Of a DNA stretch of 64,000 nucleotides, positions 26,454 to 35,306 are shown piece after piece. Made by a program: the position numbers and the translations under genes. Numbering within the stretch: the first letter of the stretch is position 1; every line of letters begins with the position of its first letter. The notes beneath the pieces were generated by a model. The model searched no databases, was not told the DNA's origin, and saw only the letters and a list, made by a program, of their open reading frames with translations. This DNA comes from Cellulomonas sp. HZM. GTDB taxonomy: Bacteria; Actinomycetota; Actinomycetes; Actinomycetales; Cellulomonadaceae. The stretch spans positions 1 through 64,000 of the forward strand of contig NZ_JEOE01000009.1 in the NCBI RefSeq assembly GCF_000708885.1, written 5' to 3'.

Positions 26454-27680
26454 TCAGTCGAGCGTGCCGAACGGTGAGCCGCCGGTCGCCAGCGTTCGGT
26501 CGAGGGTCGCGGGATCGAAGACGTGGTCGCGCACCAGGTAACCCGCCCCGGCGATGCCCGCGCGGGAGCGGAACCGGGTCGGCACGATCCTCAGCTGGCG
26601 CGTCGCGAGCGGGAGCGCGCGCTGGTAGATCACCTCGCGCACCCCGGCGAGCAGGTGGTCGCCGGTCACGCTCAGCAGGCCACCCAGGACGATGACGTCC
26701 GGGTTGAGCAGGCTCGTCGCGTAGGCCACGGCCTCGCCGAGGATGCGTCCCGACGACCGCAGCCGCGCGACCGCGTCGAGCTCGCCGCGCTTGACGCGGT
26801 CCGCCACGTCGCGGGCGTCGTGGATGCCCTCGCGGCCGCGTTCCCGCAGGTCGCGCGCCAGGGCCCACCCGCCGACGAGCGCCTCGAGGCAACCCAGGTT
26901 CCCGCAGCGGCACTGCGGGTCGCCGTAGCCGTTGATGTGCGCGTGCCCGATGTCGCCGGCCGCCCCCTGGGCGCCCCGGTTGATCGCGCCGTCGATGACC
27001 ATCCCGCTCCCGACCCCCGTGCCCGCCTTGATGTACAGGAGGTGGGTCTGGTCCGGCCAGTGCCGCCGCTGCTCCGCGAGCGTCAGGAGGTTCACGTCGT
27101 TGTCGATGAGGACGGGCACGCGCCAGTGCTGCTGCAGGTGGCTGCGGATGTCGTAGCCGTCCCAGCCGGACATGATCGACCAGCCGCGGACCTGGCCCGC
27201 GCCGAAGTCGACGGGTGCCGGGAGACCGAGCCCGACGCCTGCGACCGGGACGTCGTCCAGGCCTGCGCCGGTGATCGCGTCGCGGATCGCGGCCCCGACG
27301 ATGTCGAGCAAGGTCTCCGGTCCGTCGTCAAGGGCGAGCCGCATGACCCGCTCGGTGAGGATCGTCGTGGCGAGGTCGGTGACGGCGATGCGCGTGCGCT
27401 CCTCGCCGAAGTCGACGCTGATCATGAGGCCCGCTGCGGGGTTGAGCCGGAGCGCGCGCGACGGGCGGCCGCGCGACGACACGAGCTCGTCGGTCTCGAC
27501 CACCAGGTCAGCCGCGGCCAGCGCATCCAGGCGCTGCCCCACGGTCGACCGTGCGAGGCCCGTGACCTCCGAGATCGCCGTGCGCGTGCGCGCCTGACCG
27601 GTCGTGATGAGGCGCAGCACCGCACCCGGTCCGTCGTCGACGCGCCACGGGCTGGCCGACGCCGGTGTCGACTGCTCCAC
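26454..27680 (-). CDS. ROK-family transcriptional repressor
   Basis: The 408-residue protein has an N-terminal winged helix (about 15-75, with RTAISEVTGLARSTVGQRL). A ROK sugar-kinase-like domain follows, with KAGTGVGSGMV and the zinc/ROK signature CRCGNLGCLEA. It should repress sugar operons and be relieved by a sugar or sugar phosphate. GTG 27680 has GGAGGAG immediately upstream, and a longer frame to 27866 is less likely. It diverges from the sugar ABC operon across 185 bp and is presumably its regulator. Its stop lies 5 bp from that of the MFS gene. Confidence 0.9.
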   Translation of the reverse strand: MEQSTPASASPWRVDDGPGAVLRLITTGQARTRTAISEVTGLARSTVGQRLDALAAADLVVETDELVSSRGRPSRALRLNPAAGLMISVDFGEERTRIAVTDLATTILTERVMRLALDDGPETLLDIVGAAIRDAITGAGLDDVPVAGVGLGLPAPVDFGAGQVRGWSIMSGWDGYDIRSHLQQHWRVPVLIDNDVNLLTLAEQRRHWPDQTHLLYIKAGTGVGSGMVIDGAINRGAQGAAGDIGHAHINGYGDPQCRCGNLGCLEALVGGWALARDLRERGREGIHDARDVADRVKRGELDAVARLRSSGRILGEAVAYATSLLNPDVIVLGGLLSVTGDHLLAGVREVIYQRALPLATRQLRIVPTRFRSRAGIAGAGYLVRDHVFDPATLDRTLATGGSPFGTLD

Positions 27681-27698
27681 TTCTCCTCCACCCCCTCG

Positions 27699-27763
27699 TT
27701 CAACGTCGTCAGTGAACCACACTTCCGTCGGCGAAACTACGTAATGAAGCAATTGAACGTTGA
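27699..27763. promoter_or_regulatory. Candidate ROK operator half-sites
   Basis: TTCAACGT (27699-27706) and an oppositely oriented ACGTTGA (27757-27763, within TTGAACGTTGA) lie between the ROK gene and the sugar operon. Two inverted copies about 50 bp apart could allow looping. The assignment rests only on position and symmetry. Confidence 0.4.
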
Positions 27764-27865
27764 CAGTCGACGAAACGGCGTATGAGCATCGTCGTACCGG
27801 CCCCTGAGCGCGACGTGGCGACAGCCGGCCCGCTGGTTCCGCACCAGCGACCAGAGGAGGCGTCA

Positions 27866-28909
27866 ATGAGGATCATCCGAGGTACCCACCGCTCCGTCCC
27901 CGCTGGCCTGGCAGCCCTGCTGGGAGCCTCCGCGCTGCTCACCGCGTGCAGCAGCGACAGCTCGGACGGCGCGGCTGGCGACGGCACGTCGACGTCCTCC
28001 GCAGGCGGCGGGGACGTCACCATCGGCATCGTCGAGCTCAACCTCTCGAACCCCTTCTTCGGCACGCTCGAGAAGGCGACCGAGGCGGCCGCGACCGCGA
28101 ACGGCTGGAAGGTCATGAAGGCCGAGGCCAAGGTGCCCGGCGACTCCGCGACGCAGGTGACCGCGATCGAGAACATGATCAACGCCGGCGTCAAGGGCAT
28201 CGTGCTCGACCCCGCGAACCCGACGGCGCTCGTCGACGTCGTCAAGAAGGCGCGCGACAAGGGAATCCTCGTCGTCACCGTGAACGCGACACTCACGCCG
28301 ATCGATGCGGCCGACGCGACGTTCGCGACCGACAACGAGGCGGCGGGCGTCCTCATCGGCAAGTGGGCCAAGGCCAACGGCCCGGCCGACCCGTCGATCG
28401 CGATGCTCGACTACGACCTGTCCGACGGCCCGGCCAAGGGTCGCCACGTCGGCTTCCTGAAGGGCTACGGGATCGACGACAGCTCGCCGCTCATCGCAGG
28501 CACCGCGCTCACCAAGGGCACGGTCGATACGGGCCAGTCCGCGATGGAGCAGCTGTTGTCCGCGCACCCGGACATCAACCTCGCGTACACGATCAACGAG
28601 CCCACGGCTCACGGCGCGTACACGGCGATCAAGAACCACGGGACCGACGTCACGCTCGTCTCGGTCGACGGTGCGTGCTCCGGCGTGCAAGACGTCAAGG
28701 ACGGCATCATCGGCGCCACCGCGATGCAGTTCCCCAGCAAGATGGGCGAGATGGCGGTCGACGCCATCGCGGCCTACATCAAGGACGGCACCAAGCCCGC
28801 CTCGGGCCTGACCGACTCCGGCTCCGTGCTCATCACGGACAAGCCGGCCGACGGCCTGGAGTCGCAGGACTCCAGCTGGGGGCTGGACAACTGCTGGGGC
28901 GAGAAGTGA
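27866..28909 (+). CDS. Sugar ABC transporter substrate-binding lipoprotein (RbsB/FrcB-like)
   Basis: The 347-residue protein has a lipoprotein signal with LTAC before the mature Ser-rich N-terminus. The periplasmic-binding-protein fold of the ribose/fructose type follows: NPFFGTLEKATEAAA, GVKGIVLDPANPTALVDVV, DVTLVSVDGACSGVQDVKDG. ATG 27866 lies behind AGAGGAGG. It opens an operon of at least seven genes with overlapping starts. Binding specificity cannot be read directly. The gene content favours a ketose or polyol. Confidence 0.93.
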   Translation: MRIIRGTHRSVPAGLAALLGASALLTACSSDSSDGAAGDGTSTSSAGGGDVTIGIVELNLSNPFFGTLEKATEAAATANGWKVMKAEAKVPGDSATQVTAIENMINAGVKGIVLDPANPTALVDVVKKARDKGILVVTVNATLTPIDAADATFATDNEAAGVLIGKWAKANGPADPSIAMLDYDLSDGPAKGRHVGFLKGYGIDDSSPLIAGTALTKGTVDTGQSAMEQLLSAHPDINLAYTINEPTAHGAYTAIKNHGTDVTLVSVDGACSGVQDVKDGIIGATAMQFPSKMGEMAVDAIAAYIKDGTKPASGLTDSGSVLITDKPADGLESQDSSWGLDNCWGEK

Positions 28910-29919
28910 CGCAGGCGACCCTGCGGCAGGAAGCCGTGGCCGACCTCCAGAAGGAGGTCGGCCACGGCCGCGGGATCCGATCGCTGCTGAGCCACCAGGT
29001 CACGGGCCCGCTCGCGGCGCTGCTCGTCGCGGTCGTCGTGTTCTCCGTCTTCACCGACAGGTTCCTGCAGCCGGGCAACCTCTCGCTCATCGCGCAGCAG
29101 TCGGTCGTCGTCGGGACGCTCGCGCTCGGGCAAGCGCTCGTCATCCTGACCGCCGGGATCGACCTGGCCAACGGCGCGATCATGGTCCTCGGCACGGTCG
29201 TGATCGGGAAGGCGGCGCTCGACGGGGACGTCGTGCTCGCGCTCGTCCTCGGGATCGTGGCCTGCGCGGTCGTCGGCGCCGTCAACGGCCTGCTCGTCTC
29301 CCGGGCCGGGCTGCCACCGTTCATCGTGACCCTGGGCGTCCTCACCGTGGTGACCGCCGCGTCCCGCCTGTACACCGACTCGGCGAGCTACCCGATCGCC
29401 GACGGGCTGCTCACCGTGCTCGGCGACGGCCCGACGATCGGCGGGTTCACCGTCACCTACGGCGTGATGCTCTGGGTGCTCCTGACCGTCGGGCTCGGCT
29501 ACGTGCTGTCCCAGACCGCGTGGGGCGTGCGCGTGTACGCGGTGGGCGACAACCCGCCCGCAGCCCGTCTCGCGGGCATCAAGGTCAAGCGCGTCCTGCT
29601 CGGCGTCTACGTCGTCGCCGCGATCGTCTACGGGCTCGCGGCCTGGCAGGCGCTCGGGCGCACGCCCACGGCCGACCCCAGCGGGTACTCCACGGCGAAC
29701 CTCGACAGCATCACGGCCGTCGTCATCGGCGGGACCAGCCTGTTCGGCGGTCGCGGTGGCGTCTACGGGACGCTGATCGGCACGCTCATCGTGGTCGTGC
29801 TGCAGAACGGTCTCACCCAGGCGGGGATCGACTCGCTCTACCAGCAGGTCGCTACGGGCGCGCTCGTCATCGTCGCGGTGCTCGTCGACCGGATCGTGCG
29901 CAGGAGGCAGACGCGATGA
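28906..29919 (+). CDS. Sugar ABC transporter permease (RbsC/FrcC-like)
   Basis: The 337-residue multispanning protein carries family landmarks: LGQALVILTAGIDLANGAIMVL, AGLPPFIVTLGVLTV, GDNPPAARLAGI and GGTSLFGGRGGVYGTLIG. GTG 28906 overlaps the binding-protein stop by 4 bp. It forms the homodimeric channel of the transporter. Confidence 0.94.
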   Translation: MTQATLRQEAVADLQKEVGHGRGIRSLLSHQVTGPLAALLVAVVVFSVFTDRFLQPGNLSLIAQQSVVVGTLALGQALVILTAGIDLANGAIMVLGTVVIGKAALDGDVVLALVLGIVACAVVGAVNGLLVSRAGLPPFIVTLGVLTVVTAASRLYTDSASYPIADGLLTVLGDGPTIGGFTVTYGVMLWVLLTVGLGYVLSQTAWGVRVYAVGDNPPAARLAGIKVKRVLLGVYVVAAIVYGLAAWQALGRTPTADPSGYSTANLDSITAVVIGGTSLFGGRGGVYGTLIGTLIVVVLQNGLTQAGIDSLYQQVATGALVIVAVLVDRIVRRRQTR

Positions 29920-30743
29920 GCATCGAACCGACGATCCTGCGCGCTCGGGGTCTCACCAAGAGCTACGGGCACGTCGTCGCGATCGACGGCTCGTCCTTCG
30001 ACCTGCGACCGGGCGAGATCCTGGCTGTCATCGGCGACAACGGCGCGGGCAAGTCCACGCTCATCAAGGCGCTGACCGGCGCCGTCGTGCCGGACTCCGG
30101 TGCGCTGTACCTCGACGACGAGCAGGTCACGTTCCACAGCCCGCTCGACGCACGCCGCGCCGGGATCGAGACCGTGTACCAGGAGCTCGGTGTCGCACCG
30201 GCGCTCGACATCTCGCAGAACCTCTACCTCGGCCGGGAGCAGCGTGTCCCCGGATGGCGAGGGACGGTCCTGCGGCAGCTCGACAAAAAGGCGATGCGAG
30301 AGGGCTCGGCGCGTCAGATGGCCGACCTCGGCATCCGCATCCAGTCGATCCGCCAGACCGTCGAGACGCTCTCCGGCGGCCAGCGTCAGGCCGTCGCGGT
30401 CGCACGCGTCGCGGCCTGGGCCACGCGGCTCGTGATCATGGACGAGCCGACCGCCGCGCTCGGTGTCCGCGAGACGAACCAGGTGCTCGACCTCATCCAG
30501 CGCGTCCGGGACAACGGGCTCCCGGTCGTGCTGATCAGCCACAACATGCCCAACGTGTGGCAGGTCGCCGACCGTGTGCACATCCACCGGCTCGGACGGC
30601 GGGTCGCACTCGCGGACACGTCGTCGCTCACGATGGACGACGCGGTCGCGGTGATGACCGGCGCTCGTCCTGCGCACACGATCGAGCAGGTCGAGACCGC
30701 GCCCGACGAGTGGGAGCACACGGCCGGGGAGGGAGCCGCATGA
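29916..30743 (+). CDS. Sugar ABC transporter ATP-binding protein, single NBD (FrcA-like)
   Basis: The 275-residue ATPase has one nucleotide-binding domain: Walker A GDNGAGKST (40-48), signature LSGGQRQ (152-158), Walker B LVIMDEP (172-178) and switch His in LISHNM. Most ribose-type systems use a double ATPase. A single-domain ATPase with its own kinase partner is the FrcA arrangement of rhizobial fructose importers. The start ATG 29916 overlaps the previous stop. Confidence 0.94.
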   Translation: MSIEPTILRARGLTKSYGHVVAIDGSSFDLRPGEILAVIGDNGAGKSTLIKALTGAVVPDSGALYLDDEQVTFHSPLDARRAGIETVYQELGVAPALDISQNLYLGREQRVPGWRGTVLRQLDKKAMREGSARQMADLGIRIQSIRQTVETLSGGQRQAVAVARVAAWATRLVIMDEPTAALGVRETNQVLDLIQRVRDNGLPVVLISHNMPNVWQVADRVHIHRLGRRVALADTSSLTMDDAVAVMTGARPAHTIEQVETAPDEWEHTAGEGAA

Positions 30744-31393
30744 CGGCCGAGGTCGAGCTCAGCGAGCTCGTCGAGGCCGCCCGTTCCCTCGTCGTCCCGG
30801 GCGAGCGCCACGTGCTCGGCATCACGGGGGCGCCCGGCTCGGGCAAGTCGACCCTCGCCGAGGCGATCACGAGTGCGCTCGGGGACGACGCCGCGTTCGT
30901 CGCCCTCGACGGCTTCCACCTCGCCGACGCCGAGCTCCACCGCCTGGGCAGGCACCCGCGCAAGGGCGCCGAGGACACGTTCGACGCCGCGGGGTATGTC
31001 AACCTCCTGCGCCGATTGCGGGCCCGCACCGAGGTGGTCTACGCGCCGGTGTTCGACCGCGGGCTCGAGGCCGCGATCGCCGGCAGCGTGGCGGTCGGCA
31101 CGGACGTGCCGCTGATCGTCACCGAGGGGAACTACCTGCTCGTCGACGCCCCCGTGTGGCGCGACGTGCGGCCCCTGCTCGACGCCTGCTGGTACGTCGA
31201 CCCCGGTGAGGACGTCCGCATCGAGCGCCTCGTCGCGCGACATATGCGGTTCGGCAGGTCCCCGCAGGAGGCGCGTGAACGCTCGCTCGGCTCCGACCAG
31301 CGCAACGCGGAGCTCATCGCAGCAACCCGTCAGTCCGCCGACCGGGTCGTCCGGCCGGCTCCCAGCACCGAGGTCTCGGAGGCCACCGCATGA
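30740..31393 (+). CDS. FrcK/uridine-kinase-like P-loop kinase
   Basis: The 217-residue protein has P-loop GAPGSGKS (30-37), FVALDGFHLADAEL (substrate/metal segment), a LVTEGNYLL-like strand (LIVTEGNYLLVD) and an Arg-rich lid with RIERLVARHMRFGRSPQEA. It belongs to the phosphoribulokinase/uridine kinase/pantothenate kinase superfamily. It matches the kinase encoded with fructose ABC transporters (FrcK). It probably phosphorylates the imported or oxidised sugar. ATG 30740 overlaps the ATPase gene. Confidence 0.85.
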   Translation: MTAEVELSELVEAARSLVVPGERHVLGITGAPGSGKSTLAEAITSALGDDAAFVALDGFHLADAELHRLGRHPRKGAEDTFDAAGYVNLLRRLRARTEVVYAPVFDRGLEAAIAGSVAVGTDVPLIVTEGNYLLVDAPVWRDVRPLLDACWYVDPGEDVRIERLVARHMRFGRSPQEARERSLGSDQRNAELIAATRQSADRVVRPAPSTEVSEATA

Positions 31394-32157
31394 GCGTGCT
31401 CGACCTGTTCCGCCTCGACGGCAAGATCGCCGTCGTGACCGGTGGCAACCACGGCATCGGTCTCGCGACCGCGGTCGCGTTCGCCGAGGCCGGTGCGGCC
31501 GTCGCGGTCGTCGGGCGCGACGACGAGCGCAACGAGGCCGCCGTCGAGCGACTCCGCGGGCTCGGGGCGACCGCCCTCGCGGTGCGCGCCGACGTGACCG
31601 ACCGCGAGGCGCTCGTGGCGATGAACGAGAAGGTCACGCGCGAGCTCGGGCCGGTCGACGTGCTGGTGAACAACGCCGGCATCGGGTTCCACGGGAACGC
31701 GCTCGAGATCGACGAGGACCACTGGCGGCGCGTCATGGCCACGAACCTCGACGCCGTCTGGGCCGCGAGCCAGGTGGTCGGCGCGTCGATGGTCGCGCGG
31801 GGGACCGGGTCGATCGTCAACATCGGCTCCATGTCCGGGATGATCGTCAACCGCCCGCAGTGGCACTCGCCGTACGCGATCTCGAAGGCCGCGGTGCACC
31901 ACCTCACGCGGTCGCTCGCCGCCGAGTGGGCGCCGCACGGCGTGCGCGTCAACGCGCTGGCTCCCGGGTACACGAAGACCGGGATCGCTGACATCGACAA
32001 GCCCGAGTACCGGCACTACTGGGTCGACGAGGTCCCGATGCAGCGCTACGCGCAGGCGGAGGAGATCGCGCCCGCGGTGCTCTACCTCGCGAGCCCCGCG
32101 GCGTCCTTCGTCACGGGCGAGGTGCTCGTCATCGACGGCGGCTACACGCTGTGGTGA
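31390..32157 (+). CDS. SDR-family sugar alcohol dehydrogenase/oxidoreductase
   Basis: The 255-residue short-chain dehydrogenase has the NAD(P)-binding TGGNHGIG (17-24), NNAG (94-97), and catalytic Ser147, Tyr162 and Lys166 (YAISK). The C-terminus (AEEIAPAVLYLASPAASF, then VIDGGYTLW) resembles mannitol, arabinitol and sorbose dehydrogenases. In this operon it likely oxidises an imported polyol to a ketose before phosphorylation. Substrate is inferred from context. ATG 31390 overlaps the kinase stop. Confidence 0.9.
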   Translation: MSVLDLFRLDGKIAVVTGGNHGIGLATAVAFAEAGAAVAVVGRDDERNEAAVERLRGLGATALAVRADVTDREALVAMNEKVTRELGPVDVLVNNAGIGFHGNALEIDEDHWRRVMATNLDAVWAASQVVGASMVARGTGSIVNIGSMSGMIVNRPQWHSPYAISKAAVHHLTRSLAAEWAPHGVRVNALAPGYTKTGIADIDKPEYRHYWVDEVPMQRYAQAEEIAPAVLYLASPAASFVTGEVLVIDGGYTLW

Positions 32158-33173
32158 CGGGCGCCGCCGCCGCGTCGCCCGTCCTGCTCGCCCCCAACAC
32201 CGTGCCGTCCTTCTACCCCGGCACGGGCCGGATCGGCGCGCTCCGGCGAGACCCGACGCTGCCCGCCGACGACCCCGAAGACTGGATCGCGTCGACCGCT
32301 CGTCGCACCGGCATGGGGGACCGCGGGCTGTCGACGCTGCCCGACGGGACCCGGCTGGTCGACGCGCTCGCGGACGACCCGCACCCGTGGCTCGGCCCCG
32401 GCCGGGACAGAAACGGGCTGCTCGTGAAGCTGCTCGACGCAGGGCGGCGGCTGCCCCTGCACGTCCATCCCGACCGCTCGTTCGCGGGCGCCCACCTGGG
32501 CAGCCCGGCCGGCAAGACGGAGGCGTGGATCGTGCTCGACGCGGACCCCGGTGCATACGTGCACCTCGGGTTCTCGCGGGACGTGACCGCCGACGAGCTC
32601 GAGTCCTGGGTCCGGACGCAGTCGGTCGACGAGCTGCTCGACGCGACACGGCGGGTCCCGGTCAGCCGCGGCGACGTGCTGCTGTGCCCGGCCGGGGTGC
32701 CGCACGCGATCGGGGCGGGGGTGTTCGTCGTGGAGCTCCAGGAGGCGACCGACCTGTCGATCATGCTCGAGTGGGCCGGCTACCCCATCGAGACGGACGA
32801 CGTGTTCCTCGGGCTCGACCAGGACGAGGCGCTCGCTGCAGCCGACCGCGGCGCGTGCGACGACGCGCGGCTGCAGACCCTGCGGGGACGTGCGCTGCAG
32901 GGCGTCGAGGACGCCGAACGAGGGGTCGTCGCGCTGCTGCCTCCCGCGGCGGACCCGTTCTTCTGCGCCGAGCAGGTACGGCCCGGGCCGGACGGGGCGC
33001 TGCTCGACCAGCGCTTCGCGGTGCTCGTCGTGCTCGCCGGTTCCGGCCGCCTCACCGGGCGCTGGTCCGGGCCGCAGGACGTGCACGCCGGCCAGACCTG
33101 GCTCGTGCCGCACGCGGCCGGCCCGACGACCCTCACGGGCGACGTGCTCGTCGTCCGCTGCGCACCGGCCTGA
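32154..33173 (+). CDS. manA: Class I mannose-6-phosphate isomerase-like protein
   Basis: The 339-residue cupin protein has the zinc-binding HVHPDRSFA (103-111), KTEAWIVLDA (121-130) with the Glu ligand, and CPAGVPHAIG. These match short bacterial ManA (type I phosphomannose isomerase), which interconverts mannose-6-P and fructose-6-P. The operon context suggests it may act on a related sugar phosphate. GTG 32154 overlaps the SDR stop, and GTG 32151 is an in-frame alternative. Confidence 0.85.
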   Translation: MTGAAAASPVLLAPNTVPSFYPGTGRIGALRRDPTLPADDPEDWIASTARRTGMGDRGLSTLPDGTRLVDALADDPHPWLGPGRDRNGLLVKLLDAGRRLPLHVHPDRSFAGAHLGSPAGKTEAWIVLDADPGAYVHLGFSRDVTADELESWVRTQSVDELLDATRRVPVSRGDVLLCPAGVPHAIGAGVFVVELQEATDLSIMLEWAGYPIETDDVFLGLDQDEALAAADRGACDDARLQTLRGRALQGVEDAERGVVALLPPAADPFFCAEQVRPGPDGALLDQRFAVLVVLAGSGRLTGRWSGPQDVHAGQTWLVPHAAGPTTLTGDVLVVRCAPA

Positions 33174-33204
33174 CCACCACCCACACCCAGCACCGGAGAA
33201 CGCC

Positions 33205-35295
33205 GTGACGAGCACCCCTGCCCTCGACCTGCCCACGCTCGACTGGACCGACCACGACACCCAGGCTGTGACCGCGGCCCGTCTCATCGCCATGGACGCG
33301 GTGGAGGCGGCCGGCCACGGCCACCCCGGGACGGCGGTCAGCCTCGCCCCCGTCGGTCACCTCCTGTTCCAGCACCACCTGCGCCACGACCCCGCCGACC
33401 CGGACTGGCGCGGACGGGACCGCTTCGTGCTCTCCTGCGGGCACACGAGCCTGACCCTCTACACGCAGCTCTACCTCGCGGGATACCCGCTGACGCTCGA
33501 CGACATCAAGGCCTACCGGAAGCTCGGCAGCCTCACCCCGGCGCACCCGGAGCGTGGTCACACGGCGGGCGTGGAGACGACGACGGGGCCCCTCGGGCAG
33601 GGGCTCGCCACCGCCGTCGGGATTGCCATGGGCGCGCGCCGCGAGCGAGGGCTGCTCGACCCCGACGCGCCTGTGGGGCAGAGCCCGTTCGACTTCCGCG
33701 TGTTCGTGCTCTGCTCCGACGGCGACCTGCAGGAAGGCGTGACGGCCGAGGCGAGCGCGTTCGCGGGACACCAGGCGCTCGGCAACCTCGTGGTGGTCTA
33801 CGACGACAACCGCATCTCGATCGAGGGCAGCACGGCGCTCGCGTCGACGGAGGACACCGCCGCGAGGTACGAGGCATACGGGTGGCACGTGCAGACCGTC
33901 GACCTGGCGCCCGACGGCGACGTCGACGTCGTCGCGCTGTCGGCGGCCCTGGACGCGGCGACCGCGGAGACCGGGCGGCCGTCGATCGTGCTGCTGCGCA
34001 GCATCATCGCCTGGCCCGTGCCGGGCGCGCAGGGCACGGCCGCGTCGCACGGCTCAGCGCTCGGGGCGGATGCGGTCCGGCTGGCGAAGTCCGTGCTCGG
34101 AGCGGACCCCGACGCGACGTTCGCCGTGCCGCCCGAGGTGGTCGCGCGGACGCAGGCGAACGCCCGTGCGCGTGCCGCCGAGGCGCGAGCCGGGTGGGAC
34201 GAGGCATTCGAGGCGTGGGCCGCGGCCCGTCCCGAGGAGGCCGCGCTGCTGGCCCGGCTCGATGCGGGGGAGGTCCCCGGGTCGTTCGCGGGGGCGATGC
34301 CGCGGTTCGAGCCCGGGACGACGATCGCGACGCGCAAGGCGTTCGGCCGCGGGCTCGCCGTCGCCGCCGGGCTGCTGCCCGAGGTGTGGGGCGGATCTGC
34401 GGACCTCGGCGAGTCCAACGGGACGAATGTCGCCCCGACCTCGTTCCTGCCGGCGAGCAGCACCCTGCCCGGTGCCGACCCGGCCGGCTCGACGATCCAC
34501 TGGGGCATCCGCGAGCACTTCATGGGTGCCGCGATGAACGGCATCGCGCTCTCCGGCCGCTCACGGCCCTACGGCGGGACATTCCTCGTGTTCAGCGACT
34601 ACATGCGCCCTGCGGTGCGCCTCGCGGCGCTCATGGGTCTGCCGACGCTCTACGTGTGGACGCACGACTCCATCGGCCTCGGTGAGGACGGCCCGACGCA
34701 CCAGCCGGTCGAGCACCTGGCCTCGTTGCGTGCGATGCCGGGCCTCGACGTGCTGCGGCCGGGCGACGCGAACGAGACCGCGGTGCTGCTGTGGCGGGTC
34801 CTGTCCGATCGGGGTCGGCCCGTGGCGTTCAGCCTCAGCCGCCAGGACCTCCCCGTGCTCCCGGAGGACCGCGACGGGTTCTCGACGAGCGCCCTCGCCG
34901 TCCGTGGCGGGTACGTGCGGTGGGAGGGCGGGCCGGGCGACGAGCTGCGGCTGGTGCTCCTCGCGACGGGTTCCGAGCTGCACGTGGCGGTGTCGGCGGC
35001 CAAGCGGCTCGCCGCGTCCGGGGTGCGGACCCGCGTCGTGTCGATGCCGTGTCGTGAGTGGTTCGACGAGCAGGACGCCGAGTACCGCGACCTCGTGCTC
35101 CCGCCGGGCGTCCGCGCGCGCGTCGCCGTCGAGGCGGCGAGCCGGCAGAGCTGGTACGACCTCGTCGGTCTCGACGGGCGGGTGCTCGGCGTGGACGCGT
35201 TCGGCGCCTCGGCCTCCGCGCAGGAGCTGTTCGAGCAGTTCGGCCTGACGCCCGACCACGTCGTCGAGGCCGCTCTCGAGGTGCTCCAGGACTGA
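33205..35295 (+). CDS. tkt: Transketolase
   Basis: The 696-residue enzyme moves two-carbon units between sugar phosphates using thiamine diphosphate. It contains GHGHPGTAVSLAP (37-49), GPLGQGLATAVG, the ThDP motif SDGDLQEG (171-178) with Asn202, and the pyrimidine domain with TIHWGIREHFMGAAMNG. The start is GTG 33205 behind CGGAG, 31 bp after the isomerase gene. As the last gene of the operon it would channel the imported sugar into the pentose phosphate pathway. It is probably a second, inducible copy. Confidence 0.95.
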   Translation: MTSTPALDLPTLDWTDHDTQAVTAARLIAMDAVEAAGHGHPGTAVSLAPVGHLLFQHHLRHDPADPDWRGRDRFVLSCGHTSLTLYTQLYLAGYPLTLDDIKAYRKLGSLTPAHPERGHTAGVETTTGPLGQGLATAVGIAMGARRERGLLDPDAPVGQSPFDFRVFVLCSDGDLQEGVTAEASAFAGHQALGNLVVVYDDNRISIEGSTALASTEDTAARYEAYGWHVQTVDLAPDGDVDVVALSAALDAATAETGRPSIVLLRSIIAWPVPGAQGTAASHGSALGADAVRLAKSVLGADPDATFAVPPEVVARTQANARARAAEARAGWDEAFEAWAAARPEEAALLARLDAGEVPGSFAGAMPRFEPGTTIATRKAFGRGLAVAAGLLPEVWGGSADLGESNGTNVAPTSFLPASSTLPGADPAGSTIHWGIREHFMGAAMNGIALSGRSRPYGGTFLVFSDYMRPAVRLAALMGLPTLYVWTHDSIGLGEDGPTHQPVEHLASLRAMPGLDVLRPGDANETAVLLWRVLSDRGRPVAFSLSRQDLPVLPEDRDGFSTSALAVRGGYVRWEGGPGDELRLVLLATGSELHVAVSAAKRLAASGVRTRVVSMPCREWFDEQDAEYRDLVLPPGVRARVAVEAASRQSWYDLVGLDGRVLGVDAFGASASAQELFEQFGLTPDHVVEAALEVLQD

Positions 35296-35306
35296 GATCG
35301 GTCGAC

